This document shows positions 8,373 through 16,583 of a stretch of 64,000 nucleotides of DNA, piece by piece. Source of the stretch: Streptomyces finlayi (GTDB lineage: Bacteria; Actinomycetota; Actinomycetes; Streptomycetales; Streptomycetaceae); contig NZ_CP045702.1 of NCBI RefSeq assembly GCF_014216315.1, positions 7,378,001 to 7,442,000 of the forward strand. Reading direction: 5' to 3'. Under the pieces are notes generated by a model. The model saw only the letters and a list, made by a program, of their open reading frames with translations. It was not told where the DNA came from and searched no databases. How positions within the stretch are numbered: position 1 is the stretch's first letter; each line of letters opens with the position of its first letter. The position numbers were made by a program, and so were the translations under genes.

Positions 8373-8960
8373 ATGGCCGCTGTCCGGACCTTCCTGGTCT
8401 CCGCGATTGCCGTAGCCGGTCTCACCGTCACTCCCGCCCTCGCCTTCGCGCAGCCCGGAACGGGGAGCGCCCCGACTCACAGTGCGGCCGGGGCCCCCGG
8501 CACCAACGGCGCGAACGGCGTCGGGATCCTCGGTGGCATCGGCGGCCTCGGTGGTACCGGTGGCGCAGCGGGAGCCAACGGCAACGGAGGCAACGGAGGC
8601 GCCGGTGGAGGCGCCATCGGCATCGCGAGCGCCGGTGGTGCCGGAGGTATGGGTGGTGCCGGAGGCGCCAACGGCGACGGCGGCAGGGGTGGCCTGGGAG
8701 GTGACGCCGCGTTCGGCGGCAAGGGTGGCGTGGGCGGCGCGGGCAACGCCGGTGCCGGTATCGCCGGCGGCAAGGGCGGCAACGGCGGCGCCTCCGAGGC
8801 TGGGGGCAGTCATACGGGTGGCACGGGTGGCGCCGGCGGCGCGGCCAGTCCGGTGTGCCCGGCGGCCACGGCACCGCCGCCACGAAGTTCGCGGACGGCA
8901 CCACCGGTGCCACCGGCGCTGCGGGCAAGACCACTCTCCCCTGTTGACCACTTCCGGTGA
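8373..8960 (+). CDS. Glycine-rich secreted protein, probably frameshifted near its C-terminus
   Basis: The frame starts MAAVRTFLVSAIAVAGLTV, a signal peptide ending near ALAFAQ. About 120 residues of Gly-Gly-x/Gly-Ala-x repeats follow (for example GGNGGAGGG and GGAGGMGGAGG), similar in texture to mycobacterial PGRS domains and to collagen-like repeats. After about 8847 this frame turns Pro/Arg-rich. A shift of one base instead keeps the repeat going (GVPGGHGTAATKFADG, TTGATGAAGK) to a stop at 8945-8947. I infer a 1-nt deletion near 8846. The ATG at 8373 has no good ribosome binding site. The function is unknown; such proteins are usually extracellular or surface-exposed. Confidence 0.55.
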   Translation: MAAVRTFLVSAIAVAGLTVTPALAFAQPGTGSAPTHSAAGAPGTNGANGVGILGGIGGLGGTGGAAGANGNGGNGGAGGGAIGIASAGGAGGMGGAGGANGDGGRGGLGGDAAFGGKGGVGGAGNAGAGIAGGKGGNGGASEAGGSHTGGTGGAGGAASPVCPAATAPPPRSSRTAPPVPPALRARPLSPVDHFR

Positions 8961-9352
8961 GCGGGTCGCCGCCGCAGGACAGTAAGCACCATCCGCGCCA
9001 TCACATCCCGTGACCACGATCCACGACGACTGAGTCTCCACGCTTTCCGCGACGGGCTGACCGTCGGTGCCGAGACCCGTGTCGTCGTGGATCGTCGTCG
9101 TGTTCGTCTTGGCGCGGTGCTGCTCTCTGTGCTGTCCCTGGCAACTTCACCGCTCCGGCCCCTGTGACCGCCGGGGACGCTCCTCCGTTCGGTCCTTCGC
9201 GGTGGTGAGGTTGCTGGACCGGGGAGAGCATGAGGGCTGGAGACCCGTCGGCGGAGCCGCCTGAGCGGGATGCGGGGCGCATGTCCCGGTGTTCGGTTTC
9301 CCGGCTGTGCAGGGCGCTACCGCATGGGGACTGCGAGAGGGAGCGGTTGGCG
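8961..9352. other. Upstream region of the catalase gene
   Basis: About 390 bp without a convincing gene. It should contain the catalase promoter; no operator could be identified by eye. Confidence 0.3.
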
Positions 9353-11031
9353 GTGACAGACGTAGCGAGCTCAGGGCCGGACCCGGATGACGACCGGCCG
9401 GTACTTACCAACCGGCAGGGTCATGCCGTGTTCGACAACCAGAATCAGCGCACGGTGGGTGCGAGGGGCCCTGCCTCCCTGGAGAACTACCAGTTCCTGG
9501 AGAAGATCAGCCACTTCGACCGGGAGCGCATCCCTGAGCGTGTGGTGCATGCGCGGGGTGTGACGACCTACTGCTACTTCGAGGCGTACGGGAAGTGTTC
9601 GAGGCGTACGGGAAGTGGGGGGACGAACCCATCTCCCGCTACACCCGGGCCAAACTGTTCCAGGAGGCCGGCAAGCGCACCGACGTCGCTGTCCGGTTCT
9701 CCACCGTGATCGGCGGCCGCGACTCGTCGGAGTCGGCGCGCGATCCGCGTGGCTTCGCCGTCAAGTTCTATACCGAGGACGGCAATTGGGATCTGGTGGG
9801 CAACAATCTCGGCGTCTTCTTCATCCGGGACGCGATCAAGTTCCCTGACGTCATCCACTCGCTCAAGCCCGACCCGGTCTCCCACGAGCAGAAGCCGGGG
9901 CGGATCTTCGACTTCATGTCGCAGACGCCGGAGAGCATGCACATGCTCGTGAACCTGTTCAGTCCGCGGGGCATCCCCTCCGACTACCGCCATATGCAGG
10001 GCTTCGGCGTCAACACGTACAAGTGGGTCAACGCCGAGGGGGAGTCGGTGCTGGTCAAGTACCACTGGCTGCCGAAGCAGGGCGTCCGGAGCATGACAGC
10101 CGAGGACGCGGCGAACGTACAGGCGCAGGAGCTGGGGCACGCCACGAAGGATCTCTACGACGCCATCCGGCGGGGTGACCACCCCGAGTGGGAACTGGTC
10201 GTGCAGATGATGTCCGACGACGACCACCCCGAGTTGGACTTCGATCCGCTGGATGACACGAAGACGTGGCCCGAGCAGGACTTCCCGCCGAAGGCGGTGG
10301 GCCGGATGGTGCTGAACCGCGTGCCGGACAACTACTTCGCGGAGAACGAGCAGGTGTCCTTCGGTACCGGCGTACTGGTCGACGGACTGGACTTCTCCGA
10401 CGACAAGATGCTGGTCGGACGGACCTTCTCCTACAGCGACACCCAGCGCCACCGGGTGGGCCCGAACTACCTGCAACTCCCCGTCAACCAGGCGAAGAAC
10501 GCCCACGTGGCCACCAATCAGCGCGACGGGCTGATGGCGTACGACAACGGTCACCACGGCGAGAACCCTGAGGTGAACTACGAGCCGTCGATCACCGGCG
10601 GCCTGCGTGAGGCGCAGTATCCGACCCACGACGAGCAGGGTCCGGAAATCCGAGGACGCCTCACCCGCAAGCGCATCCCCCGGACCAACGACTACCTGCA
10701 AGCCGGCCAGCGATACCTCCTCATGGAGGACTGGGAGCGGGACGATCTGGTGACGAACCTCGTCAGCATGCTCTCCGCATGCGACCGAGCGGTGCAGGAA
10801 AGAATGGTCTGGCACTTCCTCCTCGTCGAGAACGATCTCGGCCGCAGGGTCGGTGACGGGCTGGGCATCACCCCGCAGGATGTGGCGGGACTGCGTCCTC
10901 TGGCTAGCCAGGATCTGTCGGACGACGATCGCAAGCGTCTGGCCCGGCTCGGTGAGAACCCGCCGCGTGACGTCGAGGGTCTGACGATGACGCACTGTGT
11001 TCCCGACGAGCGGCACGTCGTCACCCGCTGA
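9353..11031 (+). pseudogene. katA: Monofunctional haem catalase, frameshifted by a 20-bp tandem duplication
   Basis: Translation starts at the GTG at 9353, with GAGGGAG upstream. The first frame gives VFDNQNQRTVGARGP, the distal-His region RIPERVVHARG and YFEAYGK, then runs out of frame. The second frame continues WGDEPISRYTRAKLF, FSTVIGG, the distal-Asn DLVGNN and the proximal haem Tyr signature RTFSYSDTQRHRVG, ending at 11031. Together they make a full-length clade-type catalase of about 550 residues. The break is caused by an exact duplicate of a 20-nt sequence (9578-9597 and 9598-9617); removing one copy restores the frame. The duplication creates a GTG in the second frame but no ribosome binding site. 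As written the gene cannot give full-length catalase. Confidence 0.88.
9578..9617. repeat. Exact 20-bp tandem duplication inside the catalase gene
   Basis: TTCGAGGCGTACGGGAAGTG occurs twice head to tail (9578-9597, 9598-9617). Twenty is not a multiple of three, so it shifts the catalase frame. It is a typical slipped-strand product and could revert by loss of one copy. Confidence 0.95.
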
Positions 11032-11053
11032 ACGCGCGCACGGGAAGAAGCGC

Positions 11054-11099
11054 ACGCAAGCGGACCGGGCACCTGGAAGGGTTCCCGGTCCGCTTGCGT
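11054..11099 (+). terminator. Strong hairpin terminator of the catalase gene
   Basis: A perfect 16-bp inverted repeat (11054-11069 with 11084-11099, arms starting ACGCAAGCGG) with a 14-nt loop lies 22 bp after the catalase stop. Confidence 0.85.
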
Positions 11100-11124
11100 C
11101 TTCCGAGACTCGGGAGTGTGCCCA

Positions 11125-11238
11125 GTGCGCCTGCTGCTCACGTCCGACACGCACGTACCCAAGCGGGCCAAGGAGCGGCCTTCGCTTCTCCTGGCGGAGA
11201 TGGAGAGAGCTGACGTCGTCTTCCACGCCGTTCGATGA
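11125..11238 (+). pseudogene. 5' stub of a metallophosphoesterase gene (YfcE-like)
   Basis: From a GTG at 11125 the frame reads RLLLTSDTHVPKRAK and then LLAEMERADVVFHA. The SDTH sequence is the first metal-binding motif (D-x-H) of YfcE/MJ0936-type phosphoesterases, and the family normally continues H-A-G-D. Here the sequence departs after FHA and stops two codons later at 11236. Only 37 residues survive. The rest, including the other metal ligands, is absent from the following 130 bp, so it is a deletion remnant. Confidence 0.65.
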
Positions 11239-11368
11239 GGGCTGCCACGTTCTCAGCCGGCCGCTCCCGCCGACGGTCGTCGGCTCGTCGTGGTTCGAGG
11301 GGGCCAGGCCGGGCGGGCGTACTTCGTGGGCGCTGTCGCCCGCTGTCGGCCTTGGCTGCGGATCCGCC

Positions 11369-11974
11369 TCATACTCCGCGCCAGAGGTTGGCAAAGGCCG
11401 AGTTCTCGATGGTCCGCCTCTGACGTACCGCCTCGAGTTCCATCACCGCGTCGTGGACATGAGCCACCACGGTGGTCATCGCTTCGTCGTCGAGGCCGGG
11501 CTCCTCGTCGGACCGTTCGCCGTCGGTGTTCACGACCGCGGCGAGGGCGGTGAGGACGGGTTCCCGTCCCTTCCAGCGGTCGGCTGCCCGGCGACGCGCA
11601 GGCGTGTCGACCGGTTCCACGCGTTCCGCCCCGAACGGCAACCGGCCGCTTCGCGTCCGCGTCAGCTCACCGTCCTCCTCAAGGGCGGTCTGGTACGCCG
11701 CCGAGAGGTCTCGGCCCCGGCGCCAGAGCCAGTCCTCGATCCGCTCATAGGGCTCCTGCCGGGTGAGCCCGGCCGCAGCCTCGCGCATGAGCCGATCGTC
11801 CAGCGTGGGCGGGTCACCCGGCACGATGCGGTCCCCGTCCACGGAGACTGCCCCCGCACCGATGAGATCGATCAGCTCGGCCCCCGCGAGTGTGAGCGAC
11901 AGGTCGCCCTGTCCCACGGAATCCTTCGACCTCGGGTCCATGGAGATGATGAACAGGTCTTTCGCCGTGGTCAT
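11369..11974 (-). CDS. GPP34 (Golgi phosphoprotein 3) family protein
   Basis: The 201-residue protein starts at the ATG at 11974 with GAGGGGAG upstream (MTTAKDLFIISMDP). It shows the pattern of the bacterial GPP34/GPP3 domain family common in Streptomyces: the opening DLFI....D, the acidic strand SLTLAGAELIDLIGAGAV followed by SVDGDRIV, an all-helical middle and a late PVLTALAAVV. Eukaryotic GPP34 binds phosphoinositides; the role of the bacterial members is not established. The gene appears intact. It converges with the phosphoesterase stub, leaving about 130 bp of empty sequence. Confidence 0.8.
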   Translation of the reverse strand: MTTAKDLFIISMDPRSKDSVGQGDLSLTLAGAELIDLIGAGAVSVDGDRIVPGDPPTLDDRLMREAAAGLTRQEPYERIEDWLWRRGRDLSAAYQTALEEDGELTRTRSGRLPFGAERVEPVDTPARRRAADRWKGREPVLTALAAVVNTDGERSDEEPGLDDEAMTTVVAHVHDAVMELEAVRQRRTIENSAFANLWRGV

Positions 11975-12260
11975 GAACGGCTCCCCTCGGAGACATCGAC
12001 AAAGGTGCGACCCACCGGCCATGGCCGCCTACGAGGTCGGCCCCTGCGGCGGAGCGGCTGTCACGATCAGTATTGCCTCCGCCTGCCCGGCCGAAGCCCT
12101 TTCGGGAGCGGCGGTGGTTCTGCCGACGACATCAGGTAGCTGGCCCCTCACTGTGAGGAGGTGGACGCGCTCGCGACCGGGGCGGTCGGCGTCGTCATGA
12201 TCAGGGGCCCGTACCGCGCCACAGGCTCACCCGAGGCAGGATCGAGCTCTTTCGCAGGGC

Positions 12261-12305
12261 AGGGCGGCCCTGGCCCGACATTCGCTTCGGGTCCAGGGCC
12301 GCCCT
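12261..12305 (-). terminator. Hairpin downstream of the small membrane protein gene
   Basis: AGGGCGGCCCTGG pairs with CCAGGGCCGCCCT (13 bp). CCC/GGG next to the loop can extend the stem with a one-base bulge. It is placed 61 bp past the stop of the reverse-strand gene at 12366. Confidence 0.7.
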
Positions 12306-12365
12306 GGCAAGGTTCGGGGGAGGAAGCGTGATGTTCTCGCCCGCACCAGGTTCCCGGCGGCGTCG

Positions 12366-12536
12366 TCAGCGTCTGCGGGAGGGACGGCCGGCCCCGATTC
12401 CCGCTATGTGCAGGGCCAGAAGTGCCAGGCCCAGGAGCATGACGTTCACGGAGGAGAAGACGTCGTTGGTGGTGACATCTGCTGCGTTGATCAGGAAAGC
12501 AATGGCGAACAGGACAGCTGCGGCTATGCCGAGCAT
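12366..12536 (-). CDS. Small two-helix membrane protein
   Basis: The 56-residue product starts at the ATG at 12536 with GAGAGGAG about 8 nt upstream. It has a first hydrophobic helix (MLGIAAAVLFAIAFLINAAD), a short polar hairpin (VTTNDVFSS), a second helix (VNVMLLGLALLALHIAGIG) and a basic tail (GRPSRRR) that should lie in the cytoplasm. Proteins of this size and pattern are frequent in Streptomyces, but no function is known to me. Ribosome binding site, size and the following terminator all support a real small gene. Confidence 0.7.
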   Translation of the reverse strand: MLGIAAAVLFAIAFLINAADVTTNDVFSSVNVMLLGLALLALHIAGIGAGRPSRRR

Positions 12537-12922
12537 GGAGTGCTCCTCTCGAAGGGGTGAGGTGCGTGTGCCCGGATATCCCACGGACAGTCCTCGTTTC
12601 CGACTCCCTCCAAGCGCGGCGGCGCTGATGGGTTTGGCGGGCAGGCTCACGCACTCTGTCGTGCTGGTGGGCTGGAGGACATGCCTCGGCCAAGGTGGCG
12701 TGGCGTTGCCGGCGCGTGGTGTTCACCAGCCGAATCCGGCCGCCGGCCGCCACCGGCGAATGGTCGCTGCCGGTCTCAGGTAGCAGCCACGAGCTCTTCG
12801 GTCCCACGCCGCGGACCATCTGGTCGATCCGTCCCCCTCGTACGACTGGTTCGGCTTCGACTCCGGGGCCACGCACCCATCGCCGGGTCGGCTCGGTTGT
12901 TGTCACTGATCACGCCCGCTTT
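12537..12922. other. Intergenic stretch without a clear gene
   Basis: About 385 bp between two reverse-strand genes. Open frames here show no family resemblance and no ribosome binding site. Nothing further could be supported. Confidence 0.3.
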
Positions 12923-13786
12923 TCAGCCGGTCAGGTGAGCGTTTCTGTTGTTCCGGCAGAACTGGCTGTCTCGCTCCGTCATCCGCGTCCGCGGACCAGC
13001 TGAGCGCAGGACGACGTCCAGGACCCGGTCAGGATCTGCGGCGTAGCAACTGCTGAACCACGCCATGCTCGCCTCGACCACCGCCCACTGGTCGGCGGTG
13101 CCGTGCTCAGATGCGGCCAGGAGCCCGACGTCCACCACCACCGCGCTGGGCAGGCCACCACCGCACATGGCCAGGAAACCCTCCGCGAACTCCTGGACAG
13201 CGGCTTCACAGCGGTGCCCGCCCAGCCGCTCGACGTCGAGACGGCCGAAGGTGGCGTACTGCGAACCCGTGCGGACCTCGCCGTCCAGAAGGTACAGGCG
13301 AAACTCCGCTGCCCAGGTCACCACGTCGCTGATCTGTACCGGTACGCCCAGTGACAGCTCAGGCTCTGTCGGGAGGCAACTGCCGTCAGGGTAGACGGCG
13401 GCCTCGAAGCTCTTGTCACTCGGCGGCTTGACGAACGCCGGCCGGAGCAGACTGCGCGCCTCGCCCAGGGTCGCCATGGCGATGCGCCGTCCGGTGTACG
13501 CATGGGGCAATGTGGCCAGCCAGTCATCAGACGGCTCCAAGAGCGCGACCTCAAGAGCATCCGCGACGCGTGCCGCGAAAGCGGGGCCGCCGTAGTAGTG
13601 GCCACCACGCCTCCCCATGGCCGTGCCCGCACCGCCATGGGAAGGGAGTACCTCCACATCCATCCCGCGCCGATGCGCCGACTTCGAGAGCAGCTCGGAG
13701 GTCGTGGTGAACTGCGGCGCCAACGCGAGGAAACCATGCTTCGTCACGATCGCTGACGATGCCACCGAATCCGCCGAACAGTCCAC
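12923..13786 (-). CDS. ATP-grasp domain protein (DUF4343-like)
   Basis: The approximately 287-residue protein matches an ATP-grasp family recognised by a TLGEAR..LRPAFVKPPSDKSF segment (nucleotide-binding Lys), the strand EFRLYLLDGEV, the acidic AVVVDVGLL and the metal-binding-type WAVVEASMAWFSSCY. Family members ligate or phosphorylate unknown substrates. The region before it (ALAPQFTTTSELL...RGMDVEVL) is the usual Rossmann-like N-terminal domain. The ATG at 13786 has GAGGTG 8 nt upstream. A GTG at 13747 (VTKHGFLALAPQF) lies nearer to where homology starts but has no ribosome binding site. The last 20 residues are Arg/Asn-rich and unlike the family. Confidence 0.75.
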   Translation of the reverse strand: MDCSADSVASSAIVTKHGFLALAPQFTTTSELLSKSAHRRGMDVEVLPSHGGAGTAMGRRGGHYYGGPAFAARVADALEVALLEPSDDWLATLPHAYTGRRIAMATLGEARSLLRPAFVKPPSDKSFEAAVYPDGSCLPTEPELSLGVPVQISDVVTWAAEFRLYLLDGEVRTGSQYATFGRLDVERLGGHRCEAAVQEFAEGFLAMCGGGLPSAVVVDVGLLAASEHGTADQWAVVEASMAWFSSCYAADPDRVLDVVLRSAGPRTRMTERDSQFCRNNRNAHLTG

Positions 13787-14194
13787 CGCATTGCGCCCAC
13801 ACCTCGGGGCTCAGCCGTTGTCCTGCCGCCCCGACCGGGCTTTCACCGGTGGACGAGGCGATGTGTCATGCAAGCGGCAGACGACGGGGCGGGCAACGCG
13901 ACCCGAACCAGGACCCGGACCCACGATTCGATCGCTGCCAGGTCGCGCGCGCCGCGTCGGCACCGATCTCTGCCTCCCGGATCGCGGTGTCCATCGACGA
14001 GAAGCAGGCGGTTCAGGCACTCGAACGCTGTCGTTCCCCACCACCCGTCTGAGGAGACTGCGTACTCAGCTGGACCGTGTATCGAAAGTCGATCTCGAGC
14101 GATGAGTGACCTCGGTTCACGGGGCGGGGAGATCTCGGCGGCAGTTGATCGACGGCGTACGGTTCCGGGCCCGGACCGAGGCACCATCGCCCCG
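13787..14194. other. Intergenic stretch between the ATP-grasp and lectin genes
   Basis: About 400 bp holding the upstream region of the ATP-grasp gene and the 3' side of the lectin gene. No gene, hairpin or repeat could be supported. Confidence 0.3.
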
Positions 14195-15190
14195 TCAGGT
14201 CGACCAGACCACACGGCCGTTGTGCACGATGACCACTTTGGCGTCGGCCCTGAAGACCAACTGGGCACCCCCGTGGTCGTGGGTCTTGGAGGCCCAGATC
14301 GGGCGGCCGTCACCGTTGTGGATGACGAGGTTGCCATCGGGCTGGAAGTTCGCCCGGTGGTTCGGGCCGAAGGTCATGGCTGCCCAGATGGGTTTGCCCA
14401 GTTCGTTGAGGACGACGAGGTTGCCGTCCGGCTGCATGACCATGCGGATGCGGTTGGTGGTCCAGGCCTGGTTGACCTCCAGGACGCTGGGTGCGGATAC
14501 GGTCACCGTGCTCCAGTTGGGCTTCGGGGCCGCCTTGGGCTCGGGTTTGGACGTGGGTGTGGGCTTCTTCTCGGCCGGGCGGCTCGTCCTGGGCTCCGGC
14601 GCCGGCACAACGGGTTTGGGGGCGGCGGACTTCGGAGTCTCGACCCTCTGTTCCCTCTTGGGTTTCTCCGTGGTCGCGGACGCGCTGGGCTTGCCTGCCA
14701 CGTAGTCCTCGATGGCGGCGGGAGCGGTATGCGGGTTGAGGACCGTGTCGGTGCCTCCCGCCACCGGTCGTACGGTGTCCTGCCCCTTGTCGTCGGCGCT
14801 TCCGATCAGCAGCAGGGGTATGGCGACCAAGGCGGCGCCGACGAAGGCGGCCCCGGCCAGGACGGGCGTGCGGGGTCGCCCGCTGTCGGCGCCGGTGCTG
14901 GTCCTGGTGCCCGGCGCCGTCCCGACGGCCGCAGCCGCACCGGTGCCCTCCTCGGGCGCCTCGGTGGTCGGGGCGGGCGTGGAGGCCGTGGACTCCGACG
15001 GGGCGGCGATGGTCTCCCCGGCCGGGGCGGTGCCGGACTCCGCCTCGGCGACTGCGGCAGCGGCGGTTGCGGCGGCCGTGCTCGACGTCTCCTCGGCGGG
15101 TGTGCCGGAGGCCGGGGACCCGGGCTCCTGCGCACCTGGGGCGGAGGCTGCCGCGGCGTTCGCGCCAAGGGCGGGGTGATGGGGGGACAT
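14195..15190 (-). CDS. Membrane-anchored bulb-type (mannose-binding) lectin protein
   Basis: The 331-residue protein starts at the ATG at 15190 (AAGGAG upstream). It has a long Ala/Thr/Glu-rich disordered N-terminus (about residues 1-110), one transmembrane helix (PVLAGAAFVGAALVAIPLLLIG), a Pro/Lys-rich stalk (about residues 160-235) and a C-terminal B-lectin domain. The lectin repeats show the monocot-type mannose-binding pattern Q-x-D-x-N-x-V: QPDGNLVVLN, QPDGNLVIHN and a weaker RADAKVVIVHN. The predicted topology puts the lectin outside the membrane. The same plan (disordered head, single helix, stalk, lectin) is found in the ricin-lectin protein at 16580, so the two appear to be a matched pair flanking the upstream side of the secretion locus. 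Confidence 0.85.
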   Translation of the reverse strand: MSPHHPALGANAAAASAPGAQEPGSPASGTPAEETSSTAAATAAAAVAEAESGTAPAGETIAAPSESTASTPAPTTEAPEEGTGAAAAVGTAPGTRTSTGADSGRPRTPVLAGAAFVGAALVAIPLLLIGSADDKGQDTVRPVAGGTDTVLNPHTAPAAIEDYVAGKPSASATTEKPKREQRVETPKSAAPKPVVPAPEPRTSRPAEKKPTPTSKPEPKAAPKPNWSTVTVSAPSVLEVNQAWTTNRIRMVMQPDGNLVVLNELGKPIWAAMTFGPNHRANFQPDGNLVIHNGDGRPIWASKTHDHGGAQLVFRADAKVVIVHNGRVVWST

Positions 15191-15752
15191 GCGATGACTC
15201 CTTCGTCGCGGAGCGGTAGGGGGTTGGGGGGTTGTGAGCCGGGGGTTGTGGGTTGGGATCGGGCTGGGCCGGGATGAAAGCCACTGTGCGCTGCGGGAGT
15301 TGGTTGGCAGACGCGTCGTGCGGGCCGGGTCGGACGGTCTCGTCGTCGGATTCACGCGCGGCCCTGGGTGGTGGCGGTCGTGACAGAGCCGATCCGCCTT
15401 TCCGAGCCGCGAGGCGTTCCCGGACGGCCCGCCCGGACGTCCGGACCGGAACACACTGCTGCGCCGAAAGGCCGATGGCCGGACCCGACCCAACGTAGAC
15501 CGAGTGCGGACGACCGTTGCTCCCGCACCCCGAACACCTCCGGCGCTTTGTCCTCTCGTGCCTAACTACTACCGGAACATCCTTAGTTCGAGCTGCGCAA
15601 CGAGCACAGGAGTGCTCAGGATCGGACTTTCCGCGGCCCCCACGACCGTAGTCATGTGACATCCTGTGGACTCCCGATCTGATCGGTGTCGGTGTGCGAG
15701 CGCACGTGGCCCTGCACTGAGAGTGCGTACAGACCCAAGAGTTCAGGTGGAG
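15191..15752. promoter_or_regulatory. Divergent upstream region of the two lectin transcription units
   Basis: This 560-bp gap between diverging genes should carry promoters in both directions. The part near 15540-15610 is less GC-rich than its surroundings (CTAACTACTACCGG, CATCCTTAGTTCG). No operator could be assigned by eye. Confidence 0.4.
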
Positions 15753-16583
15753 ATGCGGCCCGGAGAACGGCAAGAGGGCTTGAACAGCGCTGCGATCGTC
15801 ATTCCCGATACCACCGTTCCGACCGCAGCCCCCGTGTCACCCGCCCCGGGCAGCGCCGAGTCCGCCGACGGCTCTGGTGTACCCGAGGCTGTACGGGGCG
15901 CTGCCCGCAGCGCGCCGGGCCACTGGGTCGGGGTGGTGGACCCGGAGTGGACCGAGGCTCGGACGCCACCCGAGTGGGCAGTGCTGGGGGAGTGGCAGTC
16001 GGACGAGAGCGGGAGCGTGGGGGAGTACCGCGCCAATCCGGCGTACCGGCCCTCTGCGCGGGTCCTCGGCTGGCCGGAGCCCACCGACCCGGTGGACGCT
16101 GCGGCACAGCGGGCCGCCACCGGTTACGGCTCGGTGGAAGCCGCGCTCGCGGCACTCGCGGAGTCGGACGTCACCGTGATGCGCGGTCCGGACGGCGGGC
16201 CGCTCGCGGCCGTCGGGCGGGACGGTGCGCCGGTGGTCCTGTTGTTCACCTCGCCCACCCATGAGTTCATGTCCGCGGAACTTCTCCATGACACGTTGTC
16301 GGTACGGGAACTGGCCCGCTCACTGGAAGGTCCCGGCACCATGCTGATGGTCAACGCCGGGGCCGCGGCCCCGTTGCTCGTTCCGGCGGAGAGCCTTCCG
16401 GGCCCGGCGCCCGCCGAGGGTGGCGCGAGAGCCTCCGCCGCAACGGTCGCTGCGACGGAGGACGGCCCGGGCGGCACGGCCGGTACGGCGGTGCCTGCCG
16501 GCGCTACGGCAGCGGCCCGCTCCGCGGACCGAGCCGACAGCTCATCCCAACCCTGGCCCCAGACCAAAGGGAGGACCCCGTGA
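15753..16583 (+). CDS. Type VII secretion system-associated protein
   Basis: The 276-residue product fits the family named after its place in Streptomyces T7SS loci. Its features are GHWVGVVDPEW near the start, the block GEYRANPAYRPS, then GWPEPTDPVDAA, the strand PVVLLFTSPTHEFM and the late TMLMVNAGAAAPLLV. The last 50 residues are Ala/Gly-rich. It has no signal peptide or membrane segment, so it is probably cytoplasmic. The start is uncertain. I use the ATG at 15753 (AGGTGG lies very close upstream); a TTG at 15780 is an alternative. Its stop overlaps the GTG of the next gene by 4 bp, so the two are translationally coupled. Confidence 0.75.
   Translation: MRPGERQEGLNSAAIVIPDTTVPTAAPVSPAPGSAESADGSGVPEAVRGAARSAPGHWVGVVDPEWTEARTPPEWAVLGEWQSDESGSVGEYRANPAYRPSARVLGWPEPTDPVDAAAQRAATGYGSVEAALAALAESDVTVMRGPDGGPLAAVGRDGAPVVLLFTSPTHEFMSAELLHDTLSVRELARSLEGPGTMLMVNAGAAAPLLVPAESLPGPAPAEGGARASAATVAATEDGPGGTAGTAVPAGATAAARSADRADSSSQPWPQTKGRTP

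Noticed and set aside
8428..8934. Pro-rich and Arg-rich reverse-strand frames opposite the glycine-rich gene
   Set aside because: They are complements of Gly codons; no ribosome binding site and no family.
9574..11394. A 606-codon reverse-strand frame opposite the catalase
   Set aside because: The real haem-catalase motifs are on the plus strand; this is a shadow.
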